A DNA stretch of 11,655 nt, taken from positions 1 to 11,655 of the forward strand of contig JAFTYN010000108.1 in NCBI GenBank assembly GCA_017461465.1. Direction: 5' to 3'. Below the pieces are notes generated by a model. That model had not been told where the DNA came from. It did no database searches and worked only from the letters and a program-made list of their open reading frames with translations. The DNA comes from Bacilli bacterium. GTDB lineage: Bacteria; Bacillota_I; Bacilli_A; RF39; UBA660. Numbering within the stretch: position 1 is the stretch's first letter; every line of letters starts with the position of its first letter. A program made the translations under genes and the position numbers. Shown here piece after piece: positions 6,292-11,655 of the stretch.

Positions 6292-7689
6292 TTACTCCTT
6301 AATTTCGTATGTTGTTCCTTCTCTTGTATCTTTTATCATGATACCTTTTTCTAACAATTCATTTCTGATTTCATCTGCTAAAGCATAGTTTTTTTCTTTT
6401 TTAGCATCATTTCTTTTTGCTATCATATCAAGAATGTACTTTTCTAAATCACTATCTATTTCTTTCTTATTATCTTTAAGTAGATCTAAAGATAGTACTT
6501 TATCAAATTCTCCTACTAGATATAATTTTGATGCATTATTAAGTTCGCTTTTTAATACATCGTATAAAACTGTAAGTGCTACTGAAGTATTTAAATCATC
6601 TTTTAAGGCTTCTTTAAATTTATCGTTATACTTTTCAGTATCCTTTATTTCTCCAATATTATTTTCTTTTAAACTTTGAATTTTACTTAATAATTTATTA
6701 TATGCATTAGTAGCATTATCTAAGGCATCATAAGTAAAAAGTAATTGTTTACGATAATGTGATTGTAAACATAAAAGTCTATAAGCAAGTGGATTGTAAC
6801 CTTTTGATTCTAAAAGTGAAACAGTTAAAAATTCCCCTTTTGACTTACTCATTTTCCCTGAAGCATCATTTAAATGTTCGACATGAAACCAATTATTACA
6901 CCATTTATGTCCTAAATATGCTTCACTTTGTGCTATTTCATTAGTATGGTGTGGGAATATATTATCAACACCACCACAGTGAATATCTAGATACTCTCCT
7001 AAATATTTTAACGAAATACCAGAACATTCAATATGCCATCCTGGATATCCATACCCCCATGGACTATCCCATTTTAATTCTTGATCAGCAAACTTTGATT
7101 TAGTAAACCATAGTACAAAATCTGCTTGATTTTTCTTATTAGAATCTTCTTCTACTCCTTCTCTTACTCCTACTACCATCTCATCTTCTTTATGATTAGT
7201 AAGAACATAGTAGTCATCCAATTTAGAAGTGTCGAAATAAATATTTCCACCAGCCATATAAGCTTTATCATCTTCCAATAATTTAGTTATCATTTTAATA
7301 TACTCATCAATGTTTTGAGTAGCTGGTGATACTATTTCAGGCCATTTTATATTTAATTTATCACAATCTTCTTTAAAAGCGTTTGTATAAAAATCAGCTA
7401 TTTCTAATACTGTTTTCTTTTCTCTAGCAGCACCTTTTAACATCTTATCTTCACCACTATCAGAATCACTACTTAAGTGTCCTACATCGGTGATGTTCAT
7501 ACATCTTTTTACATTATATCCAACATAATTTAAAGATTTTTCTAAAATGTCTTCACTAATATAAGTTCTTAAATTTCCTATGTGCGCAAAATGATATACA
7601 GTTGGACCACATGTATACATAGTCACAACATCATCTTTAATCGGTTTAAAATCATCTATTTTTCTTGTTAATGTATTATATAATTTCAT
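6292..7689 (-). CDS. cysS: cysteine--tRNA ligase
   Basis: This class I synthetase attaches cysteine to tRNA-Cys; at 465 residues it matches the family length. Visible are TCGPTVYHFAHIGNLRTY with the HIGN signature (36-39), WHIECSGIS (218-226), FPHHTNEIAQSEA (245-257), and the KMSKS loop (279-283). By alignment with the known family, the active-site zinc ligands are Cys27, Cys222, His247 and Glu251, and all are present. The C-terminal part is a helical anticodon-binding region. AGGAGGA lies just before the ATG. It is the first gene of the cysS - 109-residue gene - truB unit. The leader is too short for a T-box, which often controls this gene in Firmicutes. Confidence 0.97.
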   Translation of the reverse strand: MKLYNTLTRKIDDFKPIKDDVVTMYTCGPTVYHFAHIGNLRTYISEDILEKSLNYVGYNVKRCMNITDVGHLSSDSDSGEDKMLKGAAREKKTVLEIADFYTNAFKEDCDKLNIKWPEIVSPATQNIDEYIKMITKLLEDDKAYMAGGNIYFDTSKLDDYYVLTNHKEDEMVVGVREGVEEDSNKKNQADFVLWFTKSKFADQELKWDSPWGYGYPGWHIECSGISLKYLGEYLDIHCGGVDNIFPHHTNEIAQSEAYLGHKWCNNWFHVEHLNDASGKMSKSKGEFLTVSLLESKGYNPLAYRLLCLQSHYRKQLLFTYDALDNATNAYNKLLSKIQSLKENNIGEIKDTEKYNDKFKEALKDDLNTSVALTVLYDVLKSELNNASKLYLVGEFDKVLSLDLLKDNKKEIDSDLEKYILDMIAKRNDAKKEKNYALADEIRNELLEKGIMIKDTREGTTYEIKE

Positions 7690-7726
7690 AAAATCCTCCT
7701 CTAATATTATATGTAATAAAAATTAG

Positions 7727-7745
7727 AAGCGGCAACATCGCTTTA
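7727..7745 (-). promoter_or_regulatory. small stem-loop in the cysS leader
   Basis: On the minus strand, AAGCG and CGCTT can pair across the 7-base loop ATGTTGC, followed by a T-rich but interrupted stretch. The stem has only 5 pairs. It is in the predicted untranslated leader; a regulatory role is possible but unproven. Confidence 0.2.
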
Positions 7746-7773
7746 TATACATATTTAATCACATCCTGCATCT

Positions 7774-7783
7774 ATTATATCAT
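7774..7783 (-). promoter_or_regulatory. cysS operon promoter, extended -10 ATGATATAAT
   Basis: ATGA-TATAAT on the minus strand with no good -35, since the -35 position falls in the T tract of the preceding terminator. The predicted leader is about 78 bases. A weaker alternative, TTGCCG (7735-7730) with TATAAT (7711-7706), would start too close to the ribosome site. Confidence 0.65.
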
Positions 7784-7794
7784 ATATTATAAAG

Positions 7795-7816
7795 AAAAAA
7801 AGCAATTAATTGCTTT
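7795..7816 (-). terminator. terminator of the 305-residue gene
   Basis: An 18-base perfect palindrome, AAAGCAATTAATTGCTTT (7799-7816), followed on the minus strand by T residues to 7795. The stop codon of the gene (7808-7806) lies in the loop. Confidence 0.75.
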
Positions 7817-8723
7817 CTTTCTTATTAGCATCAAATTGTTTAATCAAAATCTTATGAGCTTCTAACTCCCCTTCAGCTTCGCCCATAACTTGTAAAATTT
7901 TGTCTTTTTCTGTTGTTAAGTTTGAAACATTCATTTTTAAACCATTTTCTAAATCATAAGTAACTTCTAAATTAATATTATCACTTAATTTTTTGGAAGT
8001 TAAACATTTTACGAGATTATTATCTATTATTTCTAATTCCCCTACAGCTTTTTTACTCTTTTGTTCATTAATAACAATTCTGAACTTACTTAAATTTGAT
8101 AAATCTTGAACACATTCTTTTACCATTTTATATAAATCAATAGCAGAAATTGGTTCCTTGATTTCTAATAATTTATTCATAAGTTCTACTTCATTATTAA
8201 GTCTTACATCTTCTTTGTTATCTTTTTTTCCATAGCAATATACTTTATAACTATAGCCATTACTATAGACATTTAAAGTTGAAAAATTTTCACCAATATA
8301 TTTTCCTACTGTTACTCCACCTTTTGTAAACTCAATACTTTCAAGACCAATATCAATATAATCAGTTAATTTATTTTTAACATCACAATAATATCTTCTT
8401 AAAATATTTACTCCTGTTACAACTTCATTTATATATATAGCCGGAAAATCTTCTAGCATATCACCATATCTTAGAGCTACCCCAACTTCTTTTTTTAGAC
8501 CATCTTTAAATTTAAATGAAAAATTTTTAGGTTCTCTATTATATGATTTAGTGAATTTTCCAATATTAGTAAGATAATTTAAAACAGTAAGTAAAGTATT
8601 TTTTCCATCTATATTCCAAGCTTCAACTTTTTCTTCAATTTCTCTACCTAACATTAATACTAATTTACTTTCGTCTCTTGATATTCTATTTCCTTTTATT
8701 TGATAATCTCTATAATCTAACAT
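7806..8723 (-). CDS. unrecognised 305-residue protein
   Basis: I do not recognise a family. The gene is well supported: AGGAGGT sits a few bases before the ATG, a strong extended -10 lies just upstream, and a terminator overlaps the stop, so it is a one-gene unit. The product appears soluble and cytoplasmic, with no signal peptide or membrane helix, and is rich in Lys, Glu, Asn and Ile. The N-terminal quarter (MLDYRDYQIKGNRISRDESK onward) is mixed. Residues about 125-170 look like beta strands with Gly, Tyr and Val. The C-terminal end (about 275-305) is a charged helix ending in Lys/Asn. Its neighbours, cysS downstream and DUF1846 upstream, are each transcribed separately, so context says little about its job. 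Confidence 0.8.
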   Translation of the reverse strand: MLDYRDYQIKGNRISRDESKLVLMLGREIEEKVEAWNIDGKNTLLTVLNYLTNIGKFTKSYNREPKNFSFKFKDGLKKEVGVALRYGDMLEDFPAIYINEVVTGVNILRRYYCDVKNKLTDYIDIGLESIEFTKGGVTVGKYIGENFSTLNVYSNGYSYKVYCYGKKDNKEDVRLNNEVELMNKLLEIKEPISAIDLYKMVKECVQDLSNLSKFRIVINEQKSKKAVGELEIIDNNLVKCLTSKKLSDNINLEVTYDLENGLKMNVSNLTTEKDKILQVMGEAEGELEAHKILIKQFDANKKESN

Positions 8724-8746
8724 AAAATACCTCCTAAGTAGTGCAT

Positions 8747-8756
8747 ATTATAGCAT
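8747..8756 (-). promoter_or_regulatory. promoter of the 305-residue gene, extended -10 ATGCTATAAT
   Basis: ATGC-TATAAT on the minus strand, with TTGTCT (8774-8769) as a possible weak -35 at 16-base spacing. That -35 lies within the terminator hairpin of the upstream DUF1846 gene, so the two signals share DNA in a 59-base gap. Confidence 0.65.
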
Positions 8757-8762
8757 AAAAAC

Positions 8763-8784
8763 AAAAAAAGACAAATTGTCTTTT
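8763..8784 (-). terminator. terminator of the DUF1846 gene
   Basis: AAAAGACAA (8766-8774) and TTGTCTTTT (8776-8784) are inverted around one base; the practical hairpin has a 7-base stem and 5-base loop. A T tract follows on the minus strand to 8763. The 5' arm overlaps the stop codon at 8785-8783. Confidence 0.8.
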
Positions 8785-10258
8785 AATGTTCTATTTCAGT
8801 TTCAGAAATAAATTCTGATTCACATGTTAAAATAATATTTAATTTTTTTAATGCTTTTTTATCTCCATTTTCAACAATATATGTTGCATGAGCTTCACAA
8901 TCTTTTAATTTTGACAAATTATCTAATGCTTTTTCTACCATTGGATTTGTAGTTGAACAGATACTTAATGCTGTTAAGACTTCTGTAAGCTGCAAAGTTT
9001 CAGCACCTGTACCTAACTTTCTTTTCATTTCTAACATTGGCTCTAATACATTAGGTGATATTAACTTAATATCATCTGGTATTTTAGATAATTCTTTTAT
9101 GGCATTTAAAACAACTGTACAAGCAGGCGATAAAATTTCAGTTTGTTTACCTGTTATAATTTTCTTTTTAGATAGTTTTAAAGAAATAACTGGCTTATTT
9201 TCTTTTTTACTTTTTTCTAGTGCTGGTTCAATCACATCCAAATATTTTTCATCTATTTTAAGTTCATTCATTAAAAGTTTTATTTTTTTCCAAGCATCTT
9301 CATCTGATAAACCAATTTTATAATTATTTTTTTCATGATAATATCTTCTTACTATTTCTTTTTTAGCTGCTTCTTCTACTACTGATGCATCTTTAATAGC
9401 ATAACCAAGCATATTTACACCCATATCAGTTGGAGATTTATATATATCTTTTCCTGTTGCCCTAAATAGTATGTTTTTTAGTACTGGAAACATTTCAACA
9501 TCTCTATTATAATTTACAGCCATTTCCCCATAAGCTTCTAAATGAAATGGATCTATCATATTAACATCTTTTAAATCTGCAGTAGCGGCTTCATATGCTA
9601 AATTAACAGGATGTTTTAAAGATAAATTCCATACAGGGAATGTTTCAAATTTTGCATATCCGGCATTTATTCCACGTTTACTTTCATGATATATTTGCGA
9701 TAAGCATGTAGCAAGCTTACCACTTCCTGGTCCTGGAGCATTAACTAATATAAGAGGTTTAGTTGTTTCGATATAAGAATTAGCACCATAACCTTCTTCA
9801 CTTACTATAGTATCTACGTCTGTAGGATATCCTTTAGTAAATGTATGTATATAAGTCTTAATACCATTTCTTTCTAGTTTTTTTATGAATTTATCAACAC
9901 TTACTTGATTTTTATATAAAGTCACAACAACAGAATTGACAGAAAATCCCATTCTCTTAGACTGATTAATTAACTTTATAAGTTCATTATCATAGGTAAT
10001 ACCATATTCTCCCCTTATTTTATTTCTTTCGATATCACCAGCATTTATACAAAAAATAATTTCTAAATCATCTTTTAGTTCTTGAAACATTGAAATTTTA
10101 GCATCATTTTTAAAACCTGGAAGTACTCTTGCAGCATGACTATCATCAAATAATTTACCTCCAATTTCAAGATAAAGCCTATCAAATAATTTAAATCTTT
10201 CTCTTATTTTTGCACTTTGAATTTTTACATATTTTTTATTGTCGAACCCTATTGCCAT
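8783..10258 (-). CDS. UPF0371/DUF1846 family protein
   Basis: At 491 residues it has the usual family length and is alignable throughout by memory: an N-terminal GFDNKKYVKIQSAKIRERF stretch (4-22), LYLEIGGKLFDDSHAARVLPGF (28-49) and INAGDIERNKIRGEYGITYD (71-90). The NAPGPGSGK loop (173-181) and PVNLAYEAATADLKDVNMIDPFHLE (217-241) follow. The family is widespread in Firmicutes and Actinobacteria and has known crystal structures, but I know of no firm biochemical function, so none is given. The Gly-rich loop resembles a nucleotide-binding loop, but its spacing is not a true Walker A. No signal peptide or membrane helix is seen. It is a single-gene unit with its own extended -10 promoter, a GGGGG ribosome site and a terminator at the stop codon. 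Confidence 0.9.
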   Translation of the reverse strand: MAIGFDNKKYVKIQSAKIRERFKLFDRLYLEIGGKLFDDSHAARVLPGFKNDAKISMFQELKDDLEIIFCINAGDIERNKIRGEYGITYDNELIKLINQSKRMGFSVNSVVVTLYKNQVSVDKFIKKLERNGIKTYIHTFTKGYPTDVDTIVSEEGYGANSYIETTKPLILVNAPGPGSGKLATCLSQIYHESKRGINAGYAKFETFPVWNLSLKHPVNLAYEAATADLKDVNMIDPFHLEAYGEMAVNYNRDVEMFPVLKNILFRATGKDIYKSPTDMGVNMLGYAIKDASVVEEAAKKEIVRRYYHEKNNYKIGLSDEDAWKKIKLLMNELKIDEKYLDVIEPALEKSKKENKPVISLKLSKKKIITGKQTEILSPACTVVLNAIKELSKIPDDIKLISPNVLEPMLEMKRKLGTGAETLQLTEVLTALSICSTTNPMVEKALDNLSKLKDCEAHATYIVENGDKKALKKLNIILTCESEFISETEIEH

Positions 10259-10292
10259 GACGATTCCCCCTATCTTTACCCAACTATATATA

Positions 10293-10302
10293 ATTATACC
10301 AT
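10293..10302 (-). promoter_or_regulatory. DUF1846 gene promoter, extended -10 ATGGTATAAT
   Basis: ATGG-TATAAT on the minus strand with no recognisable -35 at 16-18 bases. The leader to the ATG at 10258 is about 28 bases and includes a GGGGGA ribosome site. Confidence 0.65.
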
Positions 10303-10342
10303 TTAATAAAAAATTAGGAGTATTTTTTTGTTAAGTTTACAT

Positions 10343-10369
10343 AAAAAAATGAACATAACGTTCATTTTT
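10343..10369 (-). terminator. terminator of the HD-domain gene
   Basis: AAAAATGAAC (10345-10354) and GTTCATTTTT (10360-10369) are perfect 10-base arms around a 5-base loop, with T residues on the minus strand to 10343. It overlaps the stop codon (10370-10368). Confidence 0.8.
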
Positions 10370-11012
10370 AATTTTTTATAAGTTCCTTTATCTTATTTTC
10401 CTTGGCATAATCTGATACAGCTTTAAAATTTTCATCATATGGATATTTTTCTTGCCCAAATTTAAGCCACATACGTGCCCAGTCTTTTTCTTCTTCAAGT
10501 AGTGCAACAACTCTTGGATGTTTAGCACTTTGGTTATCATCTTGATTATTTAAATCAACACAATCTTCTTCACCATATATTTTACTTTGAATGTCACATT
10601 CTAATTTATCACACTGATAAGCAAAAAAAGCTTCTTTCGTTTTTCTTTCATCAAACTCGTGAATTAACTTTTCTATTTCTTCACCTGTAATTAGACAACC
10701 TAACACTTCTTTTAAAGCATTGTGGCCAAGTTTTTCTTTTTCTTCTTTCGAAATTTGAAAAAGAGTTAAATCTCCTATTATTATTTCTTCTAATTCGTGA
10801 ACGGCTAGCATGAAGATAACTTTAGATATATCAATATCATATTTATATTCAGAGTGCATAGCTAAAGCAAGCATTTGAACACCATAGATGTGTTCAGCTA
10901 CACTTTCTACTCTAGTTCTTTCAACATGCCAATCTTTCCAACCTGTTCTAATAACATCTTTAAGTTTGTTACATAAAACGTAATACTTTAACACATTTTC
11001 TTCTCTTGTCAT
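10368..11012 (-). CDS. HD-superfamily (YfbR-like/HD_3) phosphohydrolase-like protein with HE in place of HD
   Basis: This 214-residue soluble protein resembles the HD group that includes the 5'-deoxynucleotidase YfbR, which removes phosphate from nucleotides. Seen in order: RTGWKDWHVERTRVESVAEH with first metal ligand His41, then VHELEEIIIGDL with His72-Glu73 where the family normally has His-Asp. Glu76 and Asp81 follow at the same spacing as Glu72 and Asp77 of YfbR. CDKLECDIQSK carries the last expected ligand, Asp135. Only the HD aspartate is changed, to another acidic residue, so metal binding may be kept. The substrate is not known, and YfbR activity should not be assumed. An AGGGGGA ribosome site precedes the ATG. 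The gene has its own extended -10 promoter but may also receive read-through from the DedA gene 31 bases upstream, since no terminator lies between them. Confidence 0.85.
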   Translation of the reverse strand: MTREENVLKYYVLCNKLKDVIRTGWKDWHVERTRVESVAEHIYGVQMLALAMHSEYKYDIDISKVIFMLAVHELEEIIIGDLTLFQISKEEKEKLGHNALKEVLGCLITGEEIEKLIHEFDERKTKEAFFAYQCDKLECDIQSKIYGEEDCVDLNNQDDNQSAKHPRVVALLEEEKDWARMWLKFGQEKYPYDENFKAVSDYAKENKIKELIKN

Positions 11013-11030
11013 ATTTCTCCCCCTGTTTTT

Positions 11031-11040
11031 ATTATATCAT
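11031..11040 (-). promoter_or_regulatory. HD-domain gene promoter, extended -10 ATGATATAAT
   Basis: ATGA-TATAAT on the minus strand in the 31-base gap after the DedA gene. The -35 position would lie inside the end of the DedA coding sequence and shows no consensus (GAAAAA). Confidence 0.6.
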
Positions 11041-11043
11041 AAA

Positions 11044-11655
11044 CTAATTACTTTTTTTCTTTATTCTAGTATTATAAAACTTATATATCAAGACTATAAA
11101 AATAACAATTAAAGCAATAAGAACTATATTTGATACATCATCTAGTAATGATAAAATATAATCTTTTTTATCTCCAGCGAATGCTCCTATTAAAATTAAA
11201 ACTGTATTCCATATTAAGCTACCAAAAAAAGTATAAATTGTAAACTGAGGTAATGGCATTTCACTCATACCAGCTGGTATACTAATTAAACTACGCACAA
11301 CAGGAATGAACCTACAAAAGAAAACAGTTTTTCTACCTTTTGTGTCAAACCATTTGTCAGCCATTTCAATATCTTTTGATTTTATTCTAAGTAATTTACC
11401 ATACTTACTTTTTATTATTTTATTAATTCTTTCTTTGTTAAGTATTTTTCCTAAATAGTATAAAATAATAGCACCAAGCAAAGAACCTATAGTTGAAACT
11501 AATATAACTCCAAATACATTCATACTAGTACTTATAGTCATAAAGCCTCCAAAAGTAAGTATAACCTCACTAGGTATTGGGGGAAATAAATTTTCTAATA
11601 AAATAAGTAAAAATATGCCTAAATATCCAAATTTATTCATTATTCCAATAACAAA
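11044..11655 (-). CDS. DedA/VTT-domain membrane protein, N-terminus cut by right edge
   Basis: DedA-family proteins are integral membrane proteins; some members move undecaprenyl-phosphate or phosphatidylethanolamine across the membrane, and many affect envelope stress and membrane potential. The sequence shows FLLILLENLFPPIPSEVILTFGGF near the start, a second hydrophobic segment (VFGVILVSTIGSLLGAIILY), the signature FFCRFIPVVRSLISIPAGMSEMP, and two more hydrophobic stretches before a basic tail ending RIKKKSN. An ATG at 11640 is possible, but the frame stays open upstream to the edge (Phe-Val-Ile-Gly-Ile), no good ribosome site precedes 11640, and family members usually have a few more residues here. 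The true start is therefore probably outside the window. The stop is TAG, the only one among the genes here. Which DedA subfamily or transported lipid applies cannot be told. Confidence 0.9.
   Translation of the reverse strand, partial: FVIGIMNKFGYLGIFLLILLENLFPPIPSEVILTFGGFMTISTSMNVFGVILVSTIGSLLGAIILYYLGKILNKERINKIIKSKYGKLLRIKSKDIEMADKWFDTKGRKTVFFCRFIPVVRSLISIPAGMSEMPLPQFTIYTFFGSLIWNTVLILIGAFAGDKKDYILSLLDDVSNIVLIALIVIFIVLIYKFYNTRIKKKSN

Noticed and set aside
7676..7771. 31-codon open frame in the cysS leader (minus strand, ATG at 7771) as a regulatory leader peptide
   Set aside because: Its ATG lies at or before the predicted transcription start, there is no ribosome site, and it has no Cys codons, which a cysteine-responsive leader peptide would need.
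7690..7790. T-box riboswitch in front of cysS
   Set aside because: The predicted leader is only about 78 bases and lacks the conserved T-box GGTGG-type sequence and a following terminator.
9716..9742. Walker A nucleotide-binding loop in the DUF1846 protein (APGPGSGKL)
   Set aside because: The spacing does not fit GxxxxGK[S/T]: the residue five before the GK glycine is Pro and Leu follows the Lys.
1..11655. Defence system, CRISPR array, insertion sequence or prophage signs
   Set aside because: No direct-repeat array, transposase, integrase, recombinase or phage-like gene was seen; the genes are pilus and housekeeping types.

Overview
The window is very AT-rich and strongly strand-biased. Its genes use NTG starts with clear Shine-Dalgarno sequences. 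Stops are TAA in every complete gene except the DedA-like gene, which uses TAG; no TGA stop was seen. Together with cysS, truB, a UPF0371/DUF1846 protein and a DedA protein, this suggests a low-GC Firmicute or Bacilli-like bacterium, possibly an uncultured gut lineage. That placement is inference from composition and gene content; no ribosomal RNA gene is present.

Left part (about 1-4945): a type IV pilus (T4P) assembly locus. A pilin-like gene runs off the left edge on the minus strand. It is divergent from a PilB/GspE-type assembly ATPase on the plus strand, and the two share an intergenic region built around a symmetrical palindrome. Convergent to pilB is a two-gene unit on the minus strand: a PilC/GspF-type platform protein followed by prepilin peptidase PilD. 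Back-to-back terminators separate pilB from pilD. The parts fit one machine: PilD cleaves the prepilin at its G|F site, PilC is the inner-membrane platform, and PilB powers assembly. PilB carries a Pro/Val/Thr/Glu-rich tail with no Lys or Arg in its last 134 residues. PilC carries an unusual N-terminal membrane segment plus a long Lys/Glu-rich helix.

Middle (5062-7689): a minus-strand housekeeping operon, cysS, then an unrecognised 109-residue gene, then truB, with close spacing and a terminator after truB.

Right part (7806-11655): separately transcribed minus-strand genes. They are an unrecognised 305-residue protein, a UPF0371/DUF1846 protein, an HD-superfamily phosphohydrolase-like protein with HE in place of HD, and a DedA/VTT membrane protein that is cut by the right edge.

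The regulatory layout is regular. Five minus-strand transcription units are each preceded by the same extended -10 element, ATGnTATAAT, with no good -35. The terminator hairpins abut or contain the stop codons of the genes they end. No mobile elements, CRISPR arrays, tRNA or rRNA genes were seen, and no gene-free stretch exceeds about 120 bases.
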